A DNA stretch of 64,000 nucleotides. Origin: Pseudochelatococcus lubricantis (GTDB taxonomy: Bacteria > Pseudomonadota > Alphaproteobacteria > Rhizobiales > Beijerinckiaceae). The position numbers and the translations under genes are program-made. The stretch lies in assembly GCF_011762225.1 (NCBI RefSeq), contig NZ_JAASQI010000001.1, positions 310,001 to 374,000 on the forward strand, written 5' to 3'. This document shows, piece after piece, positions 8,989 through 18,345 of the stretch (position 1 is the stretch's first letter; each line of letters starts with the position of its first letter). The notes below the pieces were generated by a model. It saw only the letters and a program-made list of their open reading frames with translations, made no database searches and had not been told where the DNA came from.

Positions 8989-11969
8989 GCGGAGCGCGCC
9001 TGGTGGACGGCGTCCCATTCCCGTAGCGCTTCGGCATCGCGCAGGGTGACGTCGGGATAGTCGGGGTCGGTGCCGACTTCGGGCAGGATCTTCCACGAGC
9101 GGGCACACTTGCGACCTGCGGCGCGCTCGAACACGACCGCGACGCCGGGCACTTCCGGCAGGCGGAAGGCGTCCGCCGGCCCGTCGCCCGCCTCGACGTG
9201 GATGCCGGAGGTGATGCAGATGTCGGCGAAGGGCAGCCCGTTCAGGACGGCGCGCAGCGCCTCGTCATCGACGAACACGCGCGGCGCCGCTTCAAGGCTC
9301 GATCCGATGCGCTTGGCAGCGCGTTCGATCTCAAGCGCGCCGGTGACGACGCGGCGGACGTCGCGCACCTTCTCCCATTTCGCCTTCAGCGCATCGTTGC
9401 GCCAGGTGGGCGGAATCTGCGGGAAAGGCTCAAGGTGAACGGAGCCCGTCTCCGAGGGGAAACGCGACAGCCACGCCTCCTCCGCCGTGAAGGCGAGTAT
9501 GGGCGCGAGCCACGTGGTGACGGTGCGGAACACCTGATCGATGACGGTGAGCGCAGCGAGCCGCGTCTTGCTGGAGCGCGGATCGCAATAGAGCGTGTCC
9601 TTGCGGATGTCGAAGTAGAATGCCGACAGATCGGTGTTCATGAACGCCGACAGCACGGCGACGATCCGCTTGTAGTCGAAGGCCGCATAGGCGGCGCGCA
9701 CTTCCTCGTCGAGTTCCGCGACGCGGTGCAGGATGAGCTGTTCGAGTTCCGGCAGTGCCTCGTAGACCACGAGGCGGCTGCCGTCGAAGTGGTGCAGCGA
9801 GCCCAGCATCCAGCGCATCGTGTTGCGCAGCTTGCGGTATGTCTCCGCGAAGGTTTTCACGATCTCCGGGCCGATGCGCAGGTCGTCCGAATAGTCCGAG
9901 GCCGCGATCCACAGGCGCAGGATGTCCGCGCCGGAGGTCTTGATCACGTCCTGCGGCGCGGTGACATTGCCCTTCGACTTCGACATCTTCTCGCCGCGCT
10001 CGTCGAGCACGAAGCCGTGGGTCAGCACCACGTCGTAGGGCGCGCGCCCGCGCGTGCCGCAGCTTTCCAGCAGCGACGAGTGGAACCAGCCGCGATGCTG
10101 GTCGGAGCCTTCGAGATACATCACCCTGTCCGGCCCGCCGTCGATGACGCGGTTGGTCCTGAGGTCGTCGCGCACCTCCAGCGTGAAGGCATGGGTGGAG
10201 CCCGAGTCGAACCACACGTCGAGAATGTCGTTGACCGGCGCCCAGGCGGCCGGATCGTCCACGAGCCCTTCGAGGAAGCGGCGCGGATCGGCATTGAACC
10301 AGGCGTCGGCGCCCTCCGCCTCGAAGGCGTCGGCGATGCGCTTCGCCAGTTCCGCGTTATGCGCGAAACCGTGGCCGGGGGCGATATCGGTGACGTTGCC
10401 CGAATCGTCCTCGCGCACGAAAACCGTGATCGGCACACCCCAGGCGCGCTGGCGCGACACCACCCAGTCCGGACGGTTGGCGATCATGCCGGTGATGCGA
10501 TTCTCGCCGGAGGCTGGCACCCACTGCGTCTGCGTGATGGCTTTGAGCGCGCGCTCGCGCAGCGTGGCGCCGTTCGGTCCATCGATGGGCTTGTCCATGG
10601 CGATGAACCATTGCGGTGTGTTGCGGTAGATGACCGGCGCCTTGGAGCGCCAGGAATGCGGATACTGATGCTTGATGCGCCCGCGCGCCACGAGTGCGTC
10701 CGCCTCCCGCAGCGCCGCGATGACGCGCTCGTTGGCGTCGCCTTCCTTGCCCTTGTCGTCGAGCACCCGCGCGCCCGCGAACAGGGGCACATGCGGATAG
10801 TATGTGCCGTCAGGCCCGACAGTGTGCGGCAGCTCCACGGTGCCGGCGGCGGCGAAGAGGGCGCGGTTGGCGAGATAGGCGTTGTAGTCGTCCGCGCCGT
10901 GGCCTGGCGCGGTGTGGACGAAGCCCGTGCCGGCGTCGTCGGTGACATAGTCGGTGGCGACGAGCACCACGTCGAACTCATAGCCCTTGCCGCGCAGGGG
11001 ATGCGCCGCCGCGCGGATCGCCGCCGGATCGACGGCGCGCACCTTGCGGAACGCCTCGACGCGCGCGGCCTTGAACAGGCCCTCCGCCAGCTTGTCTGCG
11101 ATCAGCAGCTTCGCGCCCGGGCGCACCCAGTTGTCGGCGGGCGCCTCGGTCACCTCGTAGAGGCCGTAGGCGATGTCGCGGGAATAGGCGATGGCGCGGT
11201 TGGCCGGGATGGTCCACGGCGTCGTGGTCCAGATGACGACGCGCGCGTCCTTCAGGCCCGCGTCGTCCGTGTCGACGATGGGAAAGGCGACGAAGATGCT
11301 CGGCGAGGTGTGCTCGTGATACTCGACCTCCGCCTCGGCCAGCGCGGTGCGCTCGACGACGGACCACATCACCGGCTTCGAGCCGCGATAAAGCTGGCCG
11401 GAAGCGGAGAACTTCATGATCTCGCGCGCGATCTGCGCCTCTGCGGGCAGCGCCATGGTGAGGTAGGGATGCTCCCAGTCGCCCACGACGCCGAGACGCT
11501 TGAATTCCTCCCGCTGCACGTCGACCCAGTGCCCGGCGAAAGCGCGGCATTCGCGGCGGAACTCGACGACCGGCACCTCGTCCTTGTCGCGGCCCTTGGC
11601 GCGATACTGCTCCTCGATCTTCCATTCGATCGGCAGGCCGTGGCAGTCCCAGCCCGGCACATAGTTCGCATCGTGGCCCAGCATGGACTGGGCCCGCACG
11701 ATCATGTCCTTCAGCACCTTGTTGAGGGCATGGCCAATATGGATATTGCCGTTAGCGTAGGGGGGGCCGTCGTGCAGCACGAAGCGCTTGCGCCCCTTGC
11801 CGGCCTCGCGCAACTGGCCGTAGAGGCCGTTCTTCTGCCAGCGGGCGAGAATTTCCGGCTCGCGCTGCGGCAGGCCCGCGCGCATGGGAAAATCGGTCTT
11901 CGGCAGGAACAGGGTGTCCGTGTAGTCGCGGGCGGCGTTGTCGGAAGTCGTCTTGTCTGTATTTGTCAT
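8985..11969 (-). CDS. ileS: Isoleucyl-tRNA synthetase
   Basis: Class I aminoacyl-tRNA synthetase of 994 residues that charges tRNA-Ile. The HIGH motif is at 77-80 ([13 protein letters not shown]) and KMSKS at 661-665 ([10 protein letters not shown]). The editing (CP1) insert with the [16 protein letters not shown] type sequence is present. The ATG at 11969 has no good Shine-Dalgarno just upstream; instead it overlaps the stop of a 27-codon ORF (ATGA), so coupling to that ORF may drive initiation. lspA overlaps its 3' end by 4 bp. Confidence 0.97.
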   Translation of the reverse strand: MTNTDKTTSDNAARDYTDTLFLPKTDFPMRAGLPQREPEILARWQKNGLYGQLREAGKGRKRFVLHDGPPYANGNIHIGHALNKVLKDMIVRAQSMLGHDANYVPGWDCHGLPIEWKIEEQYRAKGRDKDEVPVVEFRRECRAFAGHWVDVQREEFKRLGVVGDWEHPYLTMALPAEAQIAREIMKFSASGQLYRGSKPVMWSVVERTALAEAEVEYHEHTSPSIFVAFPIVDTDDAGLKDARVVIWTTTPWTIPANRAIAYSRDIAYGLYEVTEAPADNWVRPGAKLLIADKLAEGLFKAARVEAFRKVRAVDPAAIRAAAHPLRGKGYEFDVVLVATDYVTDDAGTGFVHTAPGHGADDYNAYLANRALFAAAGTVELPHTVGPDGTYYPHVPLFAGARVLDDKGKEGDANERVIAALREADALVARGRIKHQYPHSWRSKAPVIYRNTPQWFIAMDKPIDGPNGATLRERALKAITQTQWVPASGENRITGMIANRPDWVVSRQRAWGVPITVFVREDDSGNVTDIAPGHGFAHNAELAKRIADAFEAEGADAWFNADPRRFLEGLVDDPAAWAPVNDILDVWFDSGSTHAFTLEVRDDLRTNRVIDGGPDRVMYLEGSDQHRGWFHSSLLESCGTRGRAPYDVVLTHGFVLDERGEKMSKSKGNVTAPQDVIKTSGADILRLWIAASDYSDDLRIGPEIVKTFAETYRKLRNTMRWMLGSLHHFDGSRLVVYEALPELEQLILHRVAELDEEVRAAYAAFDYKRIVAVLSAFMNTDLSAFYFDIRKDTLYCDPRSSKTRLAALTVIDQVFRTVTTWLAPILAFTAEEAWLSRFPSETGSVHLEPFPQIPPTWRNDALKAKWEKVRDVRRVVTGALEIERAAKRIGSSLEAAPRVFVDDEALRAVLNGLPFADICITSGIHVEAGDGPADAFRLPEVPGVAVVFERAAGRKCARSWKILPEVGTDPDYPDVTLRDAEALREWDAVHQARSA

Positions 11970-12049
11970 GGAAGGGCAACGTCTCGGTAAACACGGCGAG
12001 AGAACGCCGGAGTAAGGCGATATAATCCAGGACCGCAGTTAGCGGTCAT
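11966..12049 (-). CDS. Possible 27-residue leader ORF overlapping the ileS start
   Basis: On the minus strand a GGGAGGAG run abuts an ATG at 12049, opening 27 codons that end in TGA at 11966-11968, inside the ileS ATGA. The first codons can fold into a hairpin (GACCGC-TAACT-GCGGTC, 12031-12047). The predicted peptide begins [12 protein letters not shown] and contains no isoleucine, so classical Ile-codon attenuation is not supported. The Shine-Dalgarno spacing is unusually short (2 bases after GGAGG). Real translation is uncertain. Confidence 0.35.
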   Translation of the reverse strand: MTANCGPGLYRLTPAFSRRVYRDVALP

Positions 12050-12283
12050 CTCCTCCCGGACCCGGCCCGTATCGCCATCGGAAGAGGCGAGGCGGTCACC
12101 GGGGCCGGGCCGTTAATTCGCCTGCTGCCCCTTTGGCCCCATGCGGGCATGGGCATGCACGTGGGCATGCCCATGGGGTCGCAAATGCAGCGATATGTCA
12201 TGACGCTATGTTTCATGGCAGACTTCTAGCAGCCGGAAGATCGGCACGTAAAGGGGAATGCGCCGCAAAAGCCCCGCCGCGGA
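11970..12283 (-). other. Structured ribF-ileS intergenic region
   Basis: This 314-bp gap holds the small ORF described above and two further inverted repeats: CCCGGCCC (12061-12068) with GGGCCGGG (12102-12109), and CATGGGCATGC (12148-12158) with its exact complement at 12165-12175 around a 6-base loop. It is probably the 5' leader of ileS. No U-rich terminator tail was seen. Confidence 0.5.
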
Positions 12284-13276
12284 TCAGCCAAGCAGCGAGG
12301 GAGCGCGCGGATCGGGCGGCCGGGTCGCGATCGCCCTTGCCTCGGCGCTGTCGCGGTCCATCTGGACGACAAGCGCGTCGACGTTGTCGAACTTCAGCTC
12401 CGGGCGCAGCCAGGCCAGAAACTCGACCTCCGGCTGCTTGCCGTAGAGATCGCCCGAGAAGTCGAACAGATGGGTTTCGAGCAGCGGCGCGCCGTCGTCG
12501 AAGGTGGGGCGGCGGCCGAAGCTGGCGACGCCCGCGTGCATGATGCCGTCCACCCGCACCCGCACGGCGTATATGCCGTGGCGCAGGCCGCAGGCAGCGT
12601 CGAGGCGCATGTTCGCGGTGGGATAGCCGAGCGTGCGCCCGCGCGCATCGCCGTGCACCACCTCCGCCTGCATGAGCCAGCGATAGCCGAGCAGATGGTT
12701 CGCCGTGGCGATGTCGCCTGCCACGAGCGCGTCACGGATGGCGCTCGACGAGACGGGCGTATCCGCCTCCAGCACAGGTTCCACGACGACGACCGGCAGG
12801 TCGTGGCGGCGGGCGTGATGCTGGAGGAAAGCAGGCGAACCCTCGCGGCCTTTGCCGAAATGGAAATCGTGGCCGACAACGACGCCCGAGGCGGCGTAGC
12901 GCGTGATGAGCACGTCGTCCACGAACTCCGCCGCCGTCAGGCCGGCGAAGGCGGCGTCGAAGACGAATTCGATGACGGCGTCCACGCCGAACGCGACGGT
13001 GACGGCCGCCTTCAGCGGCACGGGCGTGATGCGGAACATCGGCTTCGCCGGCGCGAAGAAGCGGCGCGGATGCGGCTCGAACGTCAGCACAATTGCCGGT
13101 CTGCCGAGGTCGCGGGCAAGTGCGTGCGCCGCACCGATCACGGCCTGATGCCCACGATGCACGCCGTCGAAATTGCCGATGGCGATCACCGGCCGCTCAA
13201 ACCCCTCCGGCAGCGGATCGAAACCGCGCACGATGCGGGGCGGGGAGAGGGGAAGATGCGGCAGGGGTGCGGTCAT
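12284..13276 (-). CDS. ribF: Bifunctional riboflavin kinase / FMN adenylyltransferase
   Basis: Makes FMN and then FAD from riboflavin. The N-terminal adenylyltransferase lobe has GNFDGVHRGH (34-43) and the PVSSSAIRDAL motif; the C-terminal kinase lobe has GRTLGYPTANM and the end motif LRPELKFDN. The start was set at the ATG at 13276 (MTAPLPHLPLSPP), giving 330 residues, close to the family norm; the frame extends 28 codons upstream without similarity. It lies 314 bp upstream of ileS, a common alphaproteobacterial order. Confidence 0.95.
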   Translation of the reverse strand: MTAPLPHLPLSPPRIVRGFDPLPEGFERPVIAIGNFDGVHRGHQAVIGAAHALARDLGRPAIVLTFEPHPRRFFAPAKPMFRITPVPLKAAVTVAFGVDAVIEFVFDAAFAGLTAAEFVDDVLITRYAASGVVVGHDFHFGKGREGSPAFLQHHARRHDLPVVVVEPVLEADTPVSSSAIRDALVAGDIATANHLLGYRWLMQAEVVHGDARGRTLGYPTANMRLDAACGLRHGIYAVRVRVDGIMHAGVASFGRRPTFDDGAPLLETHLFDFSGDLYGKQPEVEFLAWLRPELKFDNVDALVVQMDRDSAEARAIATRPPDPRAPSLLG

Positions 13277-13356
13277 GCTCGGTTCGATGCGGTTTCGCGT
13301 GACTTGAGCGGGACGACTTTTCCGCGAATCGCCACCCGCCCGCTCCGGTTGTTTAT

Positions 13357-13401
13357 GCACGATCTTTTCCGGAAAGGGGCATCCGTTTTCGGGAATCGTG
13401 C
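13357..13401. repeat. Dispersed palindromic repeat, copy A
   Basis: A 45-bp imperfect palindrome with ends GCACGATC and GAATCGTGC between ribF and the HAD gene. The reverse complement of 26276-26320 aligns with it over its whole length without gaps and with about a dozen differences, so the two form a REP-like family. Similar GATC-TTTTCCG/CGGGATC elements are common between genes in Rhizobiales. Confidence 0.7.
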
Positions 13402-13422
13402 GTCCGTTCCCGGCGGACTTCT

Positions 13423-14304
13423 CTACCAGACCAGCCGCTCGATCGCCACTGTCGGCGACGGTTGCCGGCCGGCGATGAGGCTGGAGAGGCGGGTTTCGTC
13501 GATATGCCCCCGGTCGTCAAGCGTCTCGGCGGCGTGAATGCCGCGCGCGACAAACAGCGAGTCGAAGCCGGCCGCCCGCGCGCCGGCGATATCGGTGCGC
13601 AGGGCGTCGCCGATGGCGAGCACGCGCCGCGCGTCCGGCGCCGCTCCGCGAACGGCGACGGCGCGTTCGATCGCCCGGGCGTAGATCGGCAGGTGCGGCT
13701 TGCCGGCATAGATCGATCGCCCGCCGATGGCTTCATAGGCGGCCGCGATGGCGCCGGCGCAGTAGATCAGCTCATGGCCCCGCTCCACCACGAGATCCGG
13801 GTTCGCGCAGACCATCGTCAGCCGCCGCTCAGCCATGGCCCGCAGCCTGTCGGCGTAGTCGTCGGGCGTTTCGGTGTCGTCGTCGAAGAGGCCGGTGCAC
13901 ACGACATAGGCGGCATCCTCCAGCGCGGCGAGCGAAACGTCGAGCCCCTCGAAGACCGGCAGGTCGCGCGCCGGGCCCAGATGCCAGACCGGCAGGCCAT
14001 GCCGGGCCGCGATCTCGCCCCGCGTGACGTCGCCCGAGGTGACGATGGCGTCATAGGCGTCGCTGCGGGCGTTCAGGCCGTCGAGCATCACGCGCACGAC
14101 GCCGTGCGGGCGCGGCGCGTTGGTGATGAGGACGACGGTGCCGCCGCGCGCGCGAAACCGCGCCAGCGCCTCGCCCGCTTCCGGAAAGGCCGCGACGCCG
14201 TTGTGCAGTACGCCCCAGACGTCGCACAGCAGCACGTCGTAACGGTCGGCGATGGTGCCGAGGCCGGCGATTACTTCCGTGGCGTTGTCGTTCGGTGAGG
14301 TCAT
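13423..14304 (-). CDS. HAD superfamily class IIA hydrolase
   Basis: A 293-residue NagD/p-nitrophenylphosphatase-like hydrolase of the TIGR01459 type. Motif I is CDVWGVLHNG, with Trp at the usual second-Asp position as is typical for this subgroup; motif II is VLITNAPR; motif III/IV includes YAGKPHLPIY and GDALRTDIAGARAAG, where the Asp pair binds magnesium. Its substrate is unknown. The ATG at 14304 is preferred over an in-frame TTG at 14310. It points away from the DUF2076 gene across a 247-bp gap. Confidence 0.88.
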   Translation of the reverse strand: MTSPNDNATEVIAGLGTIADRYDVLLCDVWGVLHNGVAAFPEAGEALARFRARGGTVVLITNAPRPHGVVRVMLDGLNARSDAYDAIVTSGDVTRGEIAARHGLPVWHLGPARDLPVFEGLDVSLAALEDAAYVVCTGLFDDDTETPDDYADRLRAMAERRLTMVCANPDLVVERGHELIYCAGAIAAAYEAIGGRSIYAGKPHLPIYARAIERAVAVRGAAPDARRVLAIGDALRTDIAGARAAGFDSLFVARGIHAAETLDDRGHIDETRLSSLIAGRQPSPTVAIERLVW

Positions 14305-14551
14305 GGGCAATGCCGTCCGGGGTGCGGATGGCCGCGCGGCGCCATCCTGATGCGATATCTCGGTGCGATGTTCTGGCGCTACAGGTCATCGGCCCTGTCT
14401 GTCAAGGCCGCGCGAGGCGCGATCGCCGGTCACGGATTTGTTATTGCCGTCCCCCCATTGGCGAACGCGCCGCGGCTTCCTACTTCTGCGGCATCCGACG
14501 CTTCGCGAGGAGCGTCCGGAATCTGGAATCTTGCTTCAAGAGGGCCATGCA

Positions 14552-15277
14552 ATGAATCCGCAGGAACGTGACGTTATCAATGGAATTTTCGACCGGCTGA
14601 AGCAGGCCGAAGGCCAGCCGCGTGACCCTGAAGCCGAGGCGTTGATCGCCAACCGTCTCGCCGGTCAGCCCGGCGCCGCCTATCTGCTGGCGCAGATCGT
14701 GCACGTGCAGGAGCAGGCGCTCACCACGCTCAACGACCGCGTCAACGCGCTGGAAGATGAGGTCGCGCAGGTCAAGGCGGCGCCCGCCGCCAGCGGCGGC
14801 TTCCTGTCGAGCCTTTTCGGCGCCTCGACGCCGCCCGCGCAGCAGGCGCGTCCCGCCGCCGCGCGGCCCAACAACCCGCAACAGGGTAACGGGCCGAGGA
14901 ACGGGCAGGATGGTCAGCAGGGGCCGTGGGGCGCGCAGGGTGCCCAGCCCGGCCCGTGGGGCAATCGCGGCGGGGCCGGCGGCGGCGGCTTCCTCGCTTC
15001 TGCCATGACGACGGCGGCCGGCGTCGCCGGCGGCCTGCTGATCGGCAACGTGCTCGCCAACGCCTTCGGCCTCAACGGCGGGGCGCAGGCCGCTGATGCC
15101 GGGGCGGCCTCGTCCGCCAACGACGCTTCGGCGCAGGATGCCTCGGCTCAGGACACTTCGGCTCAGGATACGGCCGACGCTGGCAACGACGCCACCTATC
15201 AGGACGCCAGCTATGACGAAAGCGCCGACGGTGGTTTCGACGACTTCGGCGGCGGCGGCGGCGACGACTGGGTCTGA
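14552..15277 (+). CDS. DUF2076 family protein
   Basis: A 241-residue protein starting MNPQERDVINGIFDRLKQAE. The first 75 residues form the helical DUF2076 domain (DPEAEALI, AAYLLAQIVHVQEQAL and a short coiled-coil LNDRVNALEDEVAQVK). The middle is Gly/Gln/Pro-rich, followed by a hydrophobic Ala/Gly segment (MTTAAGVAGGLLIGNVLANAFG) that may span or touch the membrane. The C-terminus is Asp/Ser/Ala-rich with AQDASAQDTSAQDT repeats and ends in Gly/Asp. Function unknown. A strong terminator follows. Confidence 0.88.
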   Translation: MNPQERDVINGIFDRLKQAEGQPRDPEAEALIANRLAGQPGAAYLLAQIVHVQEQALTTLNDRVNALEDEVAQVKAAPAASGGFLSSLFGASTPPAQQARPAAARPNNPQQGNGPRNGQDGQQGPWGAQGAQPGPWGNRGGAGGGGFLASAMTTAAGVAGGLLIGNVLANAFGLNGGAQAADAGAASSANDASAQDASAQDTSAQDTADAGNDATYQDASYDESADGGFDDFGGGGGDDWV

Positions 15278-15311
15278 TTCGCGACCGCTGTTCTTCCGGA
15301 CGGCTTTTTCG

Positions 15312-15339
15312 ACACCCCGGCTCGCGCCGGGGTGTTTTT
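15312..15339 (+). terminator. Intrinsic terminator after the DUF2076 gene
   Basis: A 9-bp perfect stem ACACCCCGG (15312-15320) and CCGGGGTGT (15327-15335) with loop CTCGCG, running straight into a T tract. It sits 35 bp after the stop, between convergent genes. Confidence 0.9.
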
Positions 15340-15351
15340 CGTTGAGCCGCT

Positions 15352-17145
15352 TTATGCGGGCGTGAGCGCGGTATCCTTCCCGACGCCCGCGGCCGTGAGT
15401 TCGATGCGCCGGTCGTGGAAGGCGTCGAGCGTGGAACGGTGCCCGATGGAGACGATTGTCGTGTGCGGCAGCCTTTCGGCGAGCAGCGCGTACATTTCCT
15501 TTTCCATCGGTTCGTCGAGCGCGGCGGTTGCCTCGTCGAGCAGCAGCCAGTCGGGCTTCGCGAGCAGGGCGCGCGCCACCGAGAGGCGTTGCTGCTCGCC
15601 GAGCGACAGCGTGAGCCCCCAGAGCCCCTCGTCGTCGAGGTGAGGGGCGAGATGGCCGAGATGTACCGCCTGGAGCGCGTGCGCGACCTCCTCCTTCGGG
15701 TAGATGTCGCTCGTCGACGGATAGGAGACGGCGTCGAGCAGGGTGCCGATCGGAATGTAGGGCCGCTGCGGCAGCAGCATCACGCTGGCGCCTTTCGGCA
15801 GGGCGATGCGGCCCGCGCCGAAGGGCCAGATGCCGGCGATTGCGCGAAACAGCGTCGACTTGCCGACGCCGGAACGACCGGTGACGAGCGCACGCTCGCC
15901 CTTGTTCAGCACGAGATCCGGGATCGACAGCACCGTGCGGCCCGAGGGCAGGCGCAGGTCGACCGACGAGATGACGATGGCGCCGTTATCGGACGTGGGC
16001 CGGACCGGATGGTCTAGCAGGGGCTGTACGCCCGGCCGCTGTTCCTGCCGGCGCGTGGCGTCGATGGCATGTTCGAAGCTCGACAGGCGGTCGACCACCG
16101 CCTTGTAGTCGGCGACCGTGGTATAGGCGGAGATGAAGAAGGTCAGCGCGCCCTGCACGCGAGAGAAGGCATCCACCGTCTGCATCATCTGCCCGAGCGT
16201 CACCTTCTTCAGGAACAGGTAGGGCGCCACGAAGAGATAGGGGATGACGACGCTGGCCTGGAAGAAGGAGGCGGTGAACAGCGTCAGCTTCTTCTGCCGG
16301 TTGAGGATCGCCATGAAGTTGTCGATCACGCGGCCGAACTTCTGGCCGAGCTGCTCCTTCTCCGCGTTCTCGCCCGACAGCAGCGCCACCTGCTCGCCGT
16401 ATTCGCGCAGGCGCGCCAGGGAGAAGCGGAAATCGGCCTCGTAGCGCTGCTGGGCGAAGTTCAGGCCGATCAGCTTCCGGCCGATGATATGCGTGAGCCA
16501 CGTGCCGAGCACCGCATAGATCAGCGCCACCCACAGCAGGAGCCCCGGCACGGCGATATCGGTGCCCGGCAGGGTGAAGTTCTCGGACAGCGACCACAGG
16601 ATAGCCGCGAAGGAGGCGAGTGTCGCGACCTGCGACAGCAGCCCGAGGCTGAGCGTGCGCGTGTTGGCGATGAACAGGTTGATGTCTTCCGCGATGCGCT
16701 GGTCCGGATTGTCGGCCTCCGCGCCCGAAAGCTGCATCTTGTAGTGCGCGCTGCCGGAGAGCCAGTTGTCGATATAGCGGCGCGTCATCCACGCCCGCCA
16801 GCGGATGTGGAAGATGTACTGCACGACGATCTCAAGGATCGCGATCGCGATCCAGACGGCGGCGAGCGGCGAGAAGACGGCCAGAAGCTGGTGCCAGAAG
16901 GCTGCCGCATCCATCTCCTGCAGGGCGTTGTAGAGATCGCGCGAGAAGTAGCTGAGGCGCACGTTCAGCGCGACCTGGAACAGGTTGATCAGGATGAGCG
17001 AGATGAAAAGCCCGATCCCGATCCATCTCTCCTGCAGGCGCACGCGACCGATAAGCGGAATGGTCATCTCGCCCGCGTCGCGCGTCGTGGCATAGGGCAG
17101 GATGAGCCGCCAGATGGTGAGGAGTGCGCTCTTCAGCCCGTGCAT
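15352..17145 (-). CDS. ABC transporter fused permease/ATPase, SbmA/BacA-YddA type
   Basis: A 597-residue half transporter. Residues 1-350 form the SbmA/BacA-like membrane domain with about six helices (for example WIGIGLFISLILINLFQVAL, AVWIAIAILEIVVQYIF) and the family stretch NPDQRIAEDINLF. Residues 385-597 are the nucleotide-binding domain: Walker A GRSGVGKST (423-431), signature LSLGEQ (513-518), Walker B LLLDE (534-538) and a switch His in SIGHRSTL. Relatives import or export peptides or vitamin B12-like compounds; the rhizobial BacA/BclA proteins act on antimicrobial peptides. The substrate here is not deducible. Confidence 0.9.
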   Translation of the reverse strand: MHGLKSALLTIWRLILPYATTRDAGEMTIPLIGRVRLQERWIGIGLFISLILINLFQVALNVRLSYFSRDLYNALQEMDAAAFWHQLLAVFSPLAAVWIAIAILEIVVQYIFHIRWRAWMTRRYIDNWLSGSAHYKMQLSGAEADNPDQRIAEDINLFIANTRTLSLGLLSQVATLASFAAILWSLSENFTLPGTDIAVPGLLLWVALIYAVLGTWLTHIIGRKLIGLNFAQQRYEADFRFSLARLREYGEQVALLSGENAEKEQLGQKFGRVIDNFMAILNRQKKLTLFTASFFQASVVIPYLFVAPYLFLKKVTLGQMMQTVDAFSRVQGALTFFISAYTTVADYKAVVDRLSSFEHAIDATRRQEQRPGVQPLLDHPVRPTSDNGAIVISSVDLRLPSGRTVLSIPDLVLNKGERALVTGRSGVGKSTLFRAIAGIWPFGAGRIALPKGASVMLLPQRPYIPIGTLLDAVSYPSTSDIYPKEEVAHALQAVHLGHLAPHLDDEGLWGLTLSLGEQQRLSVARALLAKPDWLLLDEATAALDEPMEKEMYALLAERLPHTTIVSIGHRSTLDAFHDRRIELTAAGVGKDTALTPA

Positions 17146-17198
17146 AGGATACGCTTTTTCATGGAGGGACGGACATTCGCGGAAGGACGCACGGCTGC

Positions 17199-17435
17199 TC
17201 AGAAGGCCTTGAAGGTGATGATCGTGCGCGTGTCGGAGATGCCGTCGATGGTCTGCACCTTCTCACCCACGAAATGGCCGACATCGACACCGGCATCGAC
17301 ATGGAACTTGGCGAGAATGTCATAGTCGCCGGCGATGGAATAGATCTCGGACGCGATTTCCCGATCCGCCAGCGCGCTGGCGACGGCGTAGGTCTGTCCG
17401 AGCAGGCACTTGATCTCGACAAAAAAGGTCTGCAT
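17199..17435 (-). CDS. Stand-alone Lrp/AsnC-type ligand-binding domain protein
   Basis: The 78-residue protein MQTFFVEIKCLLGQTYAVA contains only the RAM (regulation of amino acid metabolism) domain of Lrp/AsnC regulators; the DNA-binding domain is absent. Conserved features are GDYDILAKFHVD and TIDGISDTRTIITF. Such short proteins form octamers and probably sense amino acids or modulate full-length Lrp proteins. The ATG at 17435 follows GAGGG. The ABC transporter gene starts 53 bp downstream on the same strand, so the two may share a transcript. Confidence 0.88.
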   Translation of the reverse strand: MQTFFVEIKCLLGQTYAVASALADREIASEIYSIAGDYDILAKFHVDAGVDVGHFVGEKVQTIDGISDTRTIITFKAF

Positions 17436-17664
17436 CGCCCTCACTCTCCCCGATAGGCCGGCGGGGAACCGACCGCCGTTTCTCCATCTTATGCGCCAGC
17501 CGGAAGCCGGATGGCAAGCGTCCGCGCGCACGCCCGGAGAACGGCACGCCGTCGGCAGAAGAATAAAATAATATCGCAAGTTCTGCGCGGGTATCGTCAG
17601 GTCTCTGGCGGGCGGCTACAGTTGCCGGGTCGTCAGGGTTGACCTGACCCGCAGGGAATCAACG

Positions 17665-17931
17665 ATGGCCCGCAACGTCTATCTGCCCGACCAGATTGCC
17701 CGGCGTCTCGCCTGGCGCCGCGACGTGGTCGCGCGGCAGCGCGATGCTGCCGGCACCACCCTGTGCTGCTGGCGGGAAACCTACATTCTGCCGCGTGAGA
17801 AGGCGCGCATGAAGGTGCGCGAATGGATGGACCGCTTGCGGCGGTCCGCCTATGTGACCGAGGTCGAGAGCTGGCGCGAACTGGGAGACGGGCGAATCGA
17901 ATTCATCGTCCGCCGCGTTCCCGCCGACTGA
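17665..17931 (+). CDS. Small hypothetical protein
   Basis: An 88-residue basic protein starting MARNVYLPDQIARRLAWRRD, with WRETYILPREKARMKVREWMDRLRR and an acidic-to-basic end (VESWRELGDGRIEFIVRR). AGGGA lies about 9 bases before the ATG. I do not recognise the family; a soluble helical protein is likely. It stands alone between two minus-strand genes. Confidence 0.6.
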   Translation: MARNVYLPDQIARRLAWRRDVVARQRDAAGTTLCCWRETYILPREKARMKVREWMDRLRRSAYVTEVESWRELGDGRIEFIVRRVPAD

Positions 17932-18052
17932 CGGCGGCCCGTCGAGGCGGGACGAGGCGTGTGCGCACGGCCTGCGATGATGTGACGCAAGCGACCCTGT
18001 AACGCATCGCGCGCGGGCCTGCCCGGCGCCAGCACCAATACAAACGCCACAA

Positions 18053-18080
18053 TTCCGGGGCCGCCCTCGCGGTCCCGGAA
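18053..18080 (-). terminator. Probable terminator after the DUF2158 gene
   Basis: A 12-bp stem with one G-T wobble (TTCCGGGG CCGC, loop CCTC, GCGG TCCCGGAA) begins 32 bp past the stop on the minus strand. The following T run is weak, so efficiency is uncertain. Confidence 0.45.
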
Positions 18081-18111
18081 AACGGTGACGCCTGATTCGC
18101 GTAACGGGCTG

Positions 18112-18345
18112 TTACGCTATGTCGTCTTCGTCGTCTTCCTCTTCCTCGTCATCCTCTTCCTCGACGTCGATGTCGTCCTCGTCGTCGAACAGGATGAGGG
18201 TTTCGGGCGGAAGCACGGTGTTGCGGAAGTTGTCCTCGCTGTCGGCGTACCAGACAACGGAAACGCCCTTGTCGTCGACTGCCGTGACCGTGAGTGCCGG
18301 ACCGCCCGATTTGAGCATGACAACGTCGCCAACGGTGAAACTCAT
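18112..18345 (-). CDS. YodC-like DUF2158 small protein
   Basis: A 77-residue protein. Residues 1-53 (MSFTVGDVVMLKSGGPALTV, then VSVVWY) match DUF2158, a small SH3-like beta barrel found in YodC-type proteins. The C-terminal 22 residues are almost entirely Asp/Glu. The ATG at 18345 has a strong GGGAGGAG site 7-8 bases upstream; the longer frame to 18831 has no support. Function unknown. It diverges from the pet operon. Confidence 0.85.
   Translation of the reverse strand: MSFTVGDVVMLKSGGPALTVTAVDDKGVSVVWYADSEDNFRNTVLPPETLILFDDEDDIDVEEEDDEEEEDDEDDIA

Noticed and set aside
9198-11990. 930-codon plus-strand frame opposite ileS
   Set aside because: It is the GC-rich shadow of ileS, with Arg/Ala/Gly-rich composition and no recognisable domain.
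12021-12026. TATAAT on the plus strand near ileS
   Set aside because: No matching -35 box at proper distance and no plus-strand gene downstream; both flanking genes are on the minus strand.
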